Shown here: piece by piece, positions 8,859-16,419 of the stretch
How positions within the stretch are numbered: position 1 is the stretch's first letter
Layout: each line of letters opens with the position of its first letter
DNA from: an uncultured Polaribacter sp.
GTDB lineage: Bacteria; Bacteroidota; Bacteroidia; Flavobacteriales; Flavobacteriaceae
Direction of reading: 5' to 3'
DNA: 38,871 nucleotides
NCBI GenBank assembly: GCA_905480405.1
Contig: CAJQQH010000191.1
Location: forward strand, 1 to 38,871
The notes under the pieces: generated by a model
What the model saw: only the letters and a program-made list of their open reading frames with translations
Told to the model about the DNA's origin: nothing
The model's database searches: none
Program-made: the position numbers and the translations under genes

Positions 8859-9848
8859 TTACTTCTTACTAATAATTAAATTATTATCTTTCTTATTAAT
8901 AATTACATCAACAGATTTCTCGATAGCTTTTATACATATATTAATATTTGTAATTGGTACAGCACCGGTAATTAATGTGTTTTTACTAATTTCATCCTCA
9001 AATATAATAGAATAACCATAAGATTCTTCTATTTTTTCCATTGCTTTCTCCAAAGATAAGTTTTCAAATAATAAAGAACCATTTTTCCAAGATGTTTTTA
9101 AATTGGCGTTAAAAACGTTTATATCTTCTAAAATTTCATTTTTATCTGATGAGTAAGAAATATAATTACCAGGTATCATTTTTTTATCTGTTCCATTTTT
9201 AAGTTTTAACCAAATATTACCTTCTTCTAAAAAAACATCAGTTTTTTTCTTTTTAGTATTTACATTAAAAGAAGTACCATAAACCTCTACAGATAAATCA
9301 TCTGTTACAACCCAAAATTTTGCGTTTGTAACTGTTTTTTTATCAACTTCAAAAAAAGCTTCACCAGATAACCAAATTTTTCTACTTTCGTTTTTGTAAT
9401 ATGATAAACTAGAATTAGAGTTTAAAGTTACATCACTACCATCTTGTAGTTTTATATTTAAAATTTCTCCATAATTAGTTTTATGAGTAATTTTTGAGTT
9501 GTTATTTGTAAAATAAAACCCAATAGAAACTAATAGTAAAATAGATGCTGCTACGCTAAATTGTTTTAGAAATCTTAATTTTCTTTTTGGTTTGGTTTTT
9601 TTAGTTTGAATTTTAGCTTCTAACTTACTCCATTCAAAAGCAACTTTATCTTTACTAATAAATTGTTTATCAAAAGAAATTCCTAATACAAGATCCTTTG
9701 CTTTGTTTACAAGCTCTTTCTTTTCAGGATTTTTAGCAACCCAGAATTCCCAAAAATTTATGTCTGTTCCGTTTTCTTGTAATGCCCAGTTTTTAAAAGA
9801 AGCATCTTCTAGAAAGTCGTTAATGTTGTTATACTTTTTCTTAATCAT
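8859..9848 (-). CDS. FecR-family anti-sigma factor
   Basis: Inner-membrane anti-sigma regulator of 329 residues. The cytoplasmic N-terminal part (1-94) would bind the sigma factor, one transmembrane helix covers about 95-114 (FSVAASILLLVSIGFYF), the FecR domain follows (about 125-220, with the family motif GEAFFEV at about 162-168), and a C-terminal STN-like domain (about 255-329, DUF4974 type) faces the periplasm. It lies between the ECF sigma gene (74-base gap) and the STN-type receptor (20-base gap), the usual gene order for cell-surface signalling in Bacteroidota. The binding of receptor STN to the C-terminal domain is inferred from the FecIRA model. Confidence 0.93.
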   Translation of the reverse strand: MIKKKYNNINDFLEDASFKNWALQENGTDINFWEFWVAKNPEKKELVNKAKDLVLGISFDKQFISKDKVAFEWSKLEAKIQTKKTKPKRKLRFLKQFSVAASILLLVSIGFYFTNNNSKITHKTNYGEILNIKLQDGSDVTLNSNSSLSYYKNESRKIWLSGEAFFEVDKKTVTNAKFWVVTDDLSVEVYGTSFNVNTKKKKTDVFLEEGNIWLKLKNGTDKKMIPGNYISYSSDKNEILEDINVFNANLKTSWKNGSLLFENLSLEKAMEKIEESYGYSIIFEDEISKNTLITGAVPITNINICIKAIEKSVDVIINKKDNNLIISKK

Positions 9849-9922
9849 TTCAATAAATATCTTGATCTGTACTTTAATAAGCCTTTTTTGTGTTTTTTAT
9901 ACTCTTAATTTTATGTTAAAGC

Positions 9923-10486
9923 TTAATTAAATAATTTTATAATAGAAATCTCTTCTTTTAGGCTTTTTATTGCTTTGTGAAGCGTATTTACTACGCTTTG
10001 GTAATTTATATTCATTATTTCTGATATTTCTGTAGCCTTTAAACCACTATAATATTTTAAATAAATAGCTTCTTTTTGTCTTTTTGGTAACTTGTTTAAT
10101 AATTTAGAGATATTTTTATCTTTAAATCTTTGTGTTTCTTGATTAGTCATTAACTCTTCTGCAGTAAACTGAATATCTACAAAGTTCTCAATTGAGAAAT
10201 CTGTTTGTTTCAATTTTTCATTTTTTTTCATCACCTTTAATAAAAATCGTTTGTATGACGTAAAAAGGTAAGGTGCAATGGTGTCTAAATCGCTTAAGTT
10301 TTCTCTATGTTCATAAACATACAAGAAAAAATCTTGTAAAGAATCTTCTGTTACTGCTTTATTCTTTGATATTTTTAAACCATAACTATGTAACTTAGGG
10401 TAGTAACTCTCAAAAAGTACAGAAAATGCATTTAAGTCTCCTTCTTTTAATGATTTCCAAATATATTTGTCAGTTAATTTATCCAT
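9923..10486 (-). CDS. ECF RNA polymerase sigma factor, FecI-like
   Basis: Small sigma-70 family factor of about 187 residues with region 2 (about 15-85, DSLQDFFLYVYEH for the -10-recognition part) and region 4 (about 125-180, with the LPKRQKEAIYLKYYSGLKA helix and a helix-turn-helix ATEISEIMNINYQSVVNTLH). I place the start at the ATG at 10484-10486 (MDKLTDKY); a frame-compatible ATG six codons upstream would add an unlikely MHLIII leader. It heads the minus-strand operon with FecR and the STN-type receptor and should drive that operon when released by FecR. It faces the MoxR gene divergently across about 136 bases. Confidence 0.92.
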   Translation of the reverse strand: MDKLTDKYIWKSLKEGDLNAFSVLFESYYPKLHSYGLKISKNKAVTEDSLQDFFLYVYEHRENLSDLDTIAPYLFTSYKRFLLKVMKKNEKLKQTDFSIENFVDIQFTAEELMTNQETQRFKDKNISKLLNKLPKRQKEAIYLKYYSGLKATEISEIMNINYQSVVNTLHKAIKSLKEEISIIKLFN

Positions 10487-10537
10487 GATTATTATTAGGT
10501 GCAAAATAATCTTTAAAAGTAATAAAAAATAAGGAAT

Positions 10538-10550
10538 AAGGTTTAACCTT
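10538..10550. promoter_or_regulatory. palindrome in the sigma/moxR divergent promoter region
   Basis: Palindrome AAGGTT-T-AACCTT, perfect over 12 of 13 bases apart from the single central T. It lies 52-64 bases upstream of the sigma factor start and 73 bases upstream of moxR. Its position suits an operator, but no regulator can be named from the sequence. Confidence 0.4.
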
Positions 10551-10580
10551 CTTTTAACAACAATAATTTTGTTAATATTG

Positions 10581-10588
10581 TAGCTTTG
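10581..10588 (+). promoter_or_regulatory. -7 promoter box of the Bat operon
   Basis: TAGCTTTG fits the Bacteroidota -7 consensus TAnnTTTG exactly, 34 bases before the moxR start codon. No TTG is present at the expected -33 spacing. The box forms part of a spaced inverted repeat (ACAACAA at 10557-10563 with TTGTTGT at 10586-10592). Confidence 0.55.
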
Positions 10589-10622
10589 TTGTCAGAAAAT
10601 TAATAAAAAATTATTACATATA

Positions 10623-11612
10623 ATGGATGTAGATGTTAGAGCAATTAACGAGAAAATTGAAAGAGAGAGTGCTTTTATAGATATTCTTACTTTAGAAATG
10701 AATAAAGTAATTGTTGGTCAAAAACAAATGATAGAAAGTTTGTTAATTGGGCTAATAGGAAACGGTCATATTCTTTTAGAAGGTGTTCCTGGTTTAGCAA
10801 AAACATTAGCAATTAACACATTATCTAAAGCTGTACAAGCAAGTTTTAGTAGAGTTCAGTTTACGCCAGATTTATTACCTGCAGATGTTGTTGGAACCAT
10901 GATTTACAACATGAAGGAAAATAATTTTGAAATTAAAAAAGGACCTATTTTTGCAAATTTTGTATTAGCAGATGAGATTAACAGAGCACCAGCAAAAGTA
11001 CAATCTGCCTTGTTAGAAGCAATGCAAGAGCGCCAAATTACTATTGGTGACACTACTTTTAAGTTAGATGAGCCTTTCTTAGTAATGGCAACTCAAAACC
11101 CTGTTGAGCAAGAAGGAACATATCCTTTACCAGAAGCGCAGGTAGATAGATTTATGCTAAAGGTGGTTATAGATTACCCAAAGTTACAAGATGAACAAAT
11201 TATTATGCGTCAGAATTTAACTGGCGGATTTGCAAAAGTAAATCCTGTTGTTTCTGTAGATCAGATTATAAAAGCTAGAAAAGTTGCCAACGAGGTTTAT
11301 ATGGATGAAAAAATTGAGAAATATATTCTTGATATCATCTTTGCAACTCGTTATCCAGAAAAATATAATTTACCTCAATTAAAAGACTTAATTAGTTTCG
11401 GAGCTTCACCTCGTGGAAGTATTAATCTTGCAAAAGCTGCAAAATGTTATGCTTTTATCAAAAGAAGAGGTTATGTAATTCCAGAAGATGTTAGAGCTGT
11501 AGTTTTTGATATTTTACGTCACAGAATTGGTATTACTTATGAAGCTGAAGCAGAAAATGTAACTTCTGTAGATATTATTAATTCTATTATTAACGAAATT
11601 GAAGTACCATAG
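10623..11612 (+). CDS. moxR: MoxR-family AAA+ ATPase of the Bat operon
   Basis: Cytoplasmic AAA+ ATPase of 329 residues, the usual length for MoxR. Walker A is GVPGLAKT (54-61), Walker B LADEIN (115-120), the sensor-1 stretch MATQNPVEQEG lies near 154-165, and PRGSINL near 262-268 belongs to the C-terminal lid. MoxR proteins act as chaperone-like ATPases for partner VWA-domain proteins; here the partners are the DUF58 protein, BatA and BatB encoded directly downstream. It heads an eight-gene plus-strand operon running to 18946, with a TAnnTTTG box in front. The activity of MoxR on Bat proteins is inferred from family knowledge. Confidence 0.95.
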   Translation: MDVDVRAINEKIERESAFIDILTLEMNKVIVGQKQMIESLLIGLIGNGHILLEGVPGLAKTLAINTLSKAVQASFSRVQFTPDLLPADVVGTMIYNMKENNFEIKKGPIFANFVLADEINRAPAKVQSALLEAMQERQITIGDTTFKLDEPFLVMATQNPVEQEGTYPLPEAQVDRFMLKVVIDYPKLQDEQIIMRQNLTGGFAKVNPVVSVDQIIKARKVANEVYMDEKIEKYILDIIFATRYPEKYNLPQLKDLISFGASPRGSINLAKAAKCYAFIKRRGYVIPEDVRAVVFDILRHRIGITYEAEAENVTSVDIINSIINEIEVP

Positions 11613-11613
11613 A

Positions 11614-11724
11614 TAATTGGTAGTAAAATTAGTTGTAATTGGTAGTTACTAACTACAACTGAAGACTAATTTAAAAATTAATAGCCTGCTATAACTGAAA
11701 ACTGCGACCGAATACTGTTTACTA
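11614..11724. repeat. degenerate short-repeat cluster between moxR and the DUF58 gene
   Basis: This 117-base gap is unlike the other tight junctions of the operon. It holds an exact direct repeat TAATTGGTAGT (11614-11624 and 11636-11646, 22 bases apart), a hairpin whose right arm AACTACAACT (11651-11660) pairs with AGTTG plus TAGTT (11631-11635, 11643-11647), and then a string of related ACTGAAnACT units up to 11716. It looks like a member of a dispersed, degenerate intergenic repeat family. Confidence 0.55.
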
Positions 11725-11729
11725 TAAAG

Positions 11730-12599
11730 ATGGAAACTAAAGAAATACTAAAGAAAGTTCGTAAAATAGAAATTAAGACAAAACGTTTGTCTAATGATAT
11801 TTTTGGAGGTGAATATCATTCATCCTTTAAAGGACGTGGTATGACTTTTTCTGAAGTAAGACAATATCAATTTGGCGATGATGTTAGAGCAATTGATTGG
11901 AATGTTACCGCCCGTTATAATGAACCATATATTAAAGTTTTTGAAGAAGAACGTGAATTAACAATGATGTTATTGGTAGATGTTTCTGGTTCAGAATCAT
12001 TTGGTACATCAACACAATTTAAAAAAGATACTGTAACAGAAGTTGCTGCTACTTTAGCTTTTTCTGCTACTCAAAACAATGATAAAGTTGGTTTAATTTT
12101 ATTTTCTGATGATGTAGAGTTGTTTATTCCTCCTAAAAAAGGAAAAAGCCATGTTTTAAGAATCATTAGAGAATTAATCGAATTTAAACCAAAAAGTAAA
12201 AAAACAGATATTTCTATGGCTCTTAAATTTTTATCTAGTGTGATGAAAAAAAGAGCAATTGTATTTATGTTGTCAGATTTTATGGATGACGATTATGAAA
12301 AAACCTTAAAAATTGCTGCTAAAAAACACGATTTAACTGGTGTTAGAATTTATGACAAACATGATGAGGAAATTCCTAATTTAGGAATGGTGCAAATGGT
12401 AGATTCAGAAACAGGAACAGTTCAGTTGATAAATACATCATCAAAAACAACCAGAAGAAATTATAAAGCAAATGCTTTAAGGTTAACAGATTATTACATC
12501 AATACCTTTAAAAGAGGAGGTGCTGGTACCATAAACACAAGAGTAGACGAAAGCTACGTAAAAAAATTATTAGGATATTTTAAACATAAAGGAAGATAA
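11730..12599 (+). CDS. DUF58 domain protein of the Bat operon
   Basis: 289-residue soluble protein of the DUF58 family, a VWA-like fold found beside MoxR. The DUF58 signature region is FGDDVRAIDWNVTARY (48-63), followed by a MIDAS-like metal site DVSGS at 84-88 and a hydrophobic strand IVFMLSDF near 170-178. There is no signal peptide or membrane helix, so it should act in the cytoplasm or at the inner face of the membrane as a client or adaptor of MoxR. It follows moxR after 117 bases of repeat-like DNA and precedes the BatD-like gene by 6 bases. Confidence 0.92.
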   Translation: METKEILKKVRKIEIKTKRLSNDIFGGEYHSSFKGRGMTFSEVRQYQFGDDVRAIDWNVTARYNEPYIKVFEEERELTMMLLVDVSGSESFGTSTQFKKDTVTEVAATLAFSATQNNDKVGLILFSDDVELFIPPKKGKSHVLRIIRELIEFKPKSKKTDISMALKFLSSVMKKRAIVFMLSDFMDDDYEKTLKIAAKKHDLTGVRIYDKHDEEIPNLGMVQMVDSETGTVQLINTSSKTTRRNYKANALRLTDYYINTFKRGGAGTINTRVDESYVKKLLGYFKHKGR

Positions 12600-12605
12600 T
12601 TAGAA

Positions 12606-13520
12606 ATGAGAAAATACATTTTACATATTTTTTTATTAGTAACAGCTTTTTCTTTTGGTCAAAATCCAATGGTAAAGGCACAAATTGAAACTTCTCAAAT
12701 TAGAATTGGAGAACAATTTAGTTTAAGGATTTCTGTAAATGAAACTGCCGATGTAATTCTACCTAAGTTAGAATTAAGAGGTTTAGAAGCGATAGATTCT
12801 GCTAGAATAGACACGGTTAATAATATGCTAATTCAAAAGTATGTTTTAACAGGGTTTGATAGTGGAGCATTTTACATACCAAGACAACAAATTTTTGTAA
12901 AAAACCAAGCGTATTTAACAGATTCATTACTTGTAAATGTTGCTACAATTGCTATTGATACTACAAAAGTAAAAAAGTTTCCTATTAAAACCATTAAAGC
13001 AGAACCTTATACTTTAGACGATTTTATCATTTATATTTATATACTTATTGCAGCATTAGTAATTATAGGTTTCTGGATTTATTGGTTTGTTATTAGAAAA
13101 AGAAAGATTGAAGAAGAAGAACCAACCTACATTGCATTAAAGCCTTATGATGAAGCTATTTATAAGTTAAATGAGTTGGATGAAAAACTATTGTGGCAAA
13201 ATAATAAAGTTAAAGAATACTATAGTGAGTTAACCGAAATTATTCGTGGCTATATAGAACGTGAGTTAAAAGTACCAGCGTTAGAGAAAACTACAGACGA
13301 AATTTTAGAAACTTTAAATGATTTTAATGATGCAGAATCAATAGATACATCTAAAGAAACTATTAAAAAATTAAAAAAGCTATTACAAGAAGCCGATTTA
13401 GTAAAGTTTGCAAAATCTAAACCTTTAGCTTTAGAAATAGAAGAAGACCGAAAAGATGCTGAATTAGTAATTCATAATCTAAAACCTAAACAAGTAATAG
13501 CAGATGATGAATTGGAGTAA
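12606..13520 (+). CDS. small BatD-like membrane protein of the Bat operon
   Basis: 304 residues: signal peptide (1-18, ending FSFGQ), a periplasmic beta-rich domain (about 19-135) resembling the BatD N-terminal repeats, one transmembrane helix (about 139-162, IIYIYILIAALVIIGFWIYWFV), and a cytoplasmic helical domain (about 175-290) similar to the tail of BatD and DUF4381 proteins. It sits between the DUF58 gene and batA and overlaps batA by 17 bases. It is a regular member of the flavobacterial Bat operon, but its own function is not known to me. Homology to BatD is judged from architecture only. Confidence 0.8.
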   Translation: MRKYILHIFLLVTAFSFGQNPMVKAQIETSQIRIGEQFSLRISVNETADVILPKLELRGLEAIDSARIDTVNNMLIQKYVLTGFDSGAFYIPRQQIFVKNQAYLTDSLLVNVATIAIDTTKVKKFPIKTIKAEPYTLDDFIIYIYILIAALVIIGFWIYWFVIRKRKIEEEEPTYIALKPYDEAIYKLNELDEKLLWQNNKVKEYYSELTEIIRGYIERELKVPALEKTTDEILETLNDFNDAESIDTSKETIKKLKKLLQEADLVKFAKSKPLALEIEEDRKDAELVIHNLKPKQVIADDELE

Positions 13521-14514
13521 TTTCGAATTTCTAAATCCAGAGTTTTTATGGCTGCTAATTTTAATTCCATTATTGGCAATTTGGCAATTTTTTAAACGTA
13601 AAAAAGATGTTGCAGTTTTAACCATACCAAGTGTAAAAGGTTTTAAAGCAAATACATCAATTTTATCAAAAATAAAACCAATTTTATATCTTTTAAGATT
13701 GCTTGCATTAGCTGCAATAATAGTTGCTTTAGCAAGACCTAGAAATGTTTCTGTAAGTAAAAGAACTAAAACAAATAAAGGTATAGATATTGTTATGGCT
13801 ATAGATGTTTCTGCAAGTATGTTGGCTAGAGATTTAAAGCCAAATAGATTAGAAGCATTAAAAAAAGTTGCTGTAGATTTTGTTGATAGAAGACCAAATG
13901 ACAGAATAGGAATTGTGGTTTATGCAGGTGAAAGTTTTACACAAACACCTATAACTAGCGATAAGTCTATTGTAAAACGTACCATTTCTGAATTAAAATG
14001 GGGACAATTAGAAGGCGGAACAGCAATTGGTATGGGCTTGGGTTCTGGTGTAAATAGACTAAAAGAAAGTAAAGCAAAAAGTAAAGTTATTATTTTACTT
14101 ACCGATGGTGTAAATAACTCTGGTAATATAGACCCTAGAACAGCAACTGAGTTGGCAAAAGAATTAGGTATAAAGGTTTATACAATTGGTATTGGTACAA
14201 ATGGAATGGCAGATTTTCCGTGGAGTAAAAACCCAAGAACGGGTCAGTTAAATTTTAGAAAACAACAAGTAGAAATTGATGAAAAACTGTTAGAGGAAAT
14301 TGCGGCAGAAACTAACGGAAAATATTTTAGAGCAACAGATAATACATCATTAAAAGAAATTTATGATGAGATTGATAAGCTAGAGAAAACAAAAATAGAA
14401 GAATTTAAATATTATAATTATCAAGAAATGTATAGATCATTGGTCTTTCTTGCACTTGGTTTGTTAATACTAGAATTTTTATTAAGAAATACTTTATTTA
14501 AGAGTTTTATATAA
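13504..14514 (+). CDS. batA: BatA, membrane-anchored VWA-domain protein
   Basis: 336-residue aerotolerance protein. Transmembrane helices lie at about 13-30 and 60-77, a VWA domain at about 93-290, and a last helix at about 312-329. The MIDAS metal site is complete at its first part: DVSAS at 101-105, with a later TDGVNNSG strand end. The start ATG at 13504 overlaps the previous gene by 17 bases; the adjacent ATG at 13507 is an equal alternative. Bat (Bacteroides aerotolerance) proteins were named from their effect on oxygen tolerance in Bacteroides; the molecular role in aerobes is unresolved, with a cell-envelope complex driven by MoxR as the main idea. Confidence 0.93.
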   Translation: MMNWSNFEFLNPEFLWLLILIPLLAIWQFFKRKKDVAVLTIPSVKGFKANTSILSKIKPILYLLRLLALAAIIVALARPRNVSVSKRTKTNKGIDIVMAIDVSASMLARDLKPNRLEALKKVAVDFVDRRPNDRIGIVVYAGESFTQTPITSDKSIVKRTISELKWGQLEGGTAIGMGLGSGVNRLKESKAKSKVIILLTDGVNNSGNIDPRTATELAKELGIKVYTIGIGTNGMADFPWSKNPRTGQLNFRKQQVEIDEKLLEEIAAETNGKYFRATDNTSLKEIYDEIDKLEKTKIEEFKYYNYQEMYRSLVFLALGLLILEFLLRNTLFKSFI

Positions 14515-15561
14515 ATGTACAAATTAGAAGAACCAATTTATTTTTATTTACTTGCCATTGTTCCGGCAATGATTGTTATTTTCCTATTGGTTTTATGGTG
14601 GAAAAAAAGAACACAACGTAAATTTTCTAATCCAGATTTATTAAAAAGATTAGCACCTAACTCATCAACATTTAAATCAACCTTAAAATTGATAATGTTA
14701 TTGTTAGGAGTTTCTTTTTTGGTAATTTCTTTAGTAAATCCAAAAATGGGTTCTAAATTAAAAACGGTAAAAAGAGAGGGTGTAGATGTTGTTTTTGCTT
14801 TAGATGTTTCTAAAAGTATGCTTGCAGAAGATATTGCACCTAATAGACTAGAAAAAGCAAAGCAAATTATCTCTAAAATTATAGATAAATTAGGTAGTGA
14901 TAGAGTTGGGGTAATTATATATGCAGGAAACGCATATCCGCTTTTACCAATAACAACAGATCATGCTGCTGCTAATATGTTTTTGCAAAACGCAAATCCA
15001 GATATGGTTTCTAGTCAAGGAACAGCAATAAATGAAGCTTTAGAATTAGCAAAAACATATTATAATAACGATGAGCAAACAAATCGTTTTTTAGTTATTA
15101 TTTCTGATGGAGAAGATCATCAAGAAGAAACAAAACAAGTAGCACAAAATTTAGCAAACGAAGGAGTTAAAATTTATACCGTTGGTGTAGGAACAGAAAA
15201 AGGTGGTCCAATTCCTATGCGTTTAAATGGCTCTATGATTGGCTATAAAAAAGACAATAAAGGAGAAACCGTAATTACACAACTTAAACCACAAGTTTTA
15301 GCAGGTATTGCAGATGCTGCAGATGGTATTTATATTGATGGTAATGTTACAGAAAATCCTGTAAAACAAATTTCGGACATTATTTCAAATGCTCAAAAAA
15401 CGGAATTTGAAACAAAACAATTTTCTGATTATAAAGATCAATTTCAATGGTTTTTAGCTATAGCAATTCTGTTTTTAGTGTTAGATGTTTTCTTGTTTGA
15501 TAAGAAAACAAAATGGCTAAGAAAAGTTGATTTGTTTAATGAAGAAAAAGTAAAAAAATAA
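14515..15561 (+). CDS. batB: BatB, membrane-anchored VWA-domain protein
   Basis: 348 residues. Transmembrane helices at about 9-29 and 57-74, a VWA domain at about 88-295 and a C-terminal helix at about 304-323. The MIDAS site is DVSKS at 97-101, with SDGEDHQEE near 197-205 as the second part. The start codon immediately follows the batA stop codon with no spacer, which indicates translational coupling. BatA and BatB are thought to pair in the membrane, with the VWA domains in the periplasm. Confidence 0.93.
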   Translation: MYKLEEPIYFYLLAIVPAMIVIFLLVLWWKKRTQRKFSNPDLLKRLAPNSSTFKSTLKLIMLLLGVSFLVISLVNPKMGSKLKTVKREGVDVVFALDVSKSMLAEDIAPNRLEKAKQIISKIIDKLGSDRVGVIIYAGNAYPLLPITTDHAAANMFLQNANPDMVSSQGTAINEALELAKTYYNNDEQTNRFLVIISDGEDHQEETKQVAQNLANEGVKIYTVGVGTEKGGPIPMRLNGSMIGYKKDNKGETVITQLKPQVLAGIADAADGIYIDGNVTENPVKQISDIISNAQKTEFETKQFSDYKDQFQWFLAIAILFLVLDVFLFDKKTKWLRKVDLFNEEKVKK

Positions 15562-15564
15562 AAA

Positions 15565-16407
15565 ATGAAATTTTTACAAAACCTATTAATTATATGCTTG
15601 ATGTTACTTTCATCATCAACTGTTCTTGCGCAAAAAGACTCTATCGCTTTGCAACGTAAGGCAAGAAAAATGGTGAGGCAAGGTAATGAGTTGTATCAAC
15701 AAAAAAAATATACAGATGCTTCTGTTGCTTATAGAAAAGCGTTAGATAAAAGTTCGTTTTATGATAAAGCAAGCTATAATTTAGGAAATGCTTTGTATGA
15801 GAATAAAAATTATAAAGAAGCTGCACCACAATATGAATTATCTGCTAAAACAGCAACTAGTAAGTTTGCTAAAGCAGAAGCGTATCATAATTTAGGGAAT
15901 TCGATGATGGAAACTAAAAACTATCAAGGTGCGGTAGATGCATTTAAAAATTCTTTAAGAAACAATCCTAATGATGATGAAACACGTTATAATTTAGCGG
16001 TTGCTCAAGATAAATTGGAGAAAGAAAAACAGAAAAATAAAGACGACAAGAACAAGGATAATAAAGATAAAAAAGACAAAGACGATAAAAATAAAGACAA
16101 GGAGAAGGATAAGAAGGAAGGTGATGATGATAAGAAGAAAGAAGGTGATGATGATAAAGAAAAGAAAGACGAAAAAGATAAGGATAAAGACGGTAAAGGT
16201 GATAAAGATCAGGATAAAAAACAAGATCCTAAAAAAGATGATAAGAAAGATCAGAAGCAAAAACCTAAGCCACAACAAGGAAAGATGTCTCCTCAACAAA
16301 TTAAGCAACTGTTAGAAAGTTTAAATAATGAGGAAAAAAAGACTCAAAAGAAAATGAACGCTAAAAAAGCGAAAGGTAAAAAAGTAAAACAAGAAAAAGA
16401 TTGGTAA
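15565..16407 (+). CDS. batC: BatC, periplasmic TPR protein with a long K/D/E-rich linker
   Basis: 280 residues: signal peptide (1-22, ending VLAQ), three TPR motifs (about 33-145, with typical YNLGNALYE and YHNLGNSMME), then an extreme Lys/Asp/Glu-rich segment at about 150-238 and a short basic tail with SPQQIKQLLESLNNEE (242-257). The TPR part would bind partner Bat proteins in the periplasm. The charged segment is nearly free of hydrophobic residues and must be disordered. It is coded by purine-only DNA (16020-16260), which also gives long open frames on other strands that are not genes. It starts 3 bases after batB. Confidence 0.92.
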   Translation: MKFLQNLLIICLMLLSSSTVLAQKDSIALQRKARKMVRQGNELYQQKKYTDASVAYRKALDKSSFYDKASYNLGNALYENKNYKEAAPQYELSAKTATSKFAKAEAYHNLGNSMMETKNYQGAVDAFKNSLRNNPNDDETRYNLAVAQDKLEKEKQKNKDDKNKDNKDKKDKDDKNKDKEKDKKEGDDDKKKEGDDDKEKKDEKDKDKDGKGDKDQDKKQDPKKDDKKDQKQKPKPQQGKMSPQQIKQLLESLNNEEKKTQKKMNAKKAKGKKVKQEKDW

Positions 16408-16419
16408 ATTTGCACTTTT

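Noticed and set aside
15994..16315. Open frames of 104 residues on both strands over the BatC linker
   Set aside because: They arise from the purine-rich coding strand of the Lys/Asp linker; the translations are low-complexity (Arg/Lys/Ile or Phe/Ile/Leu runs) with no domain, and BatC itself is well supported.
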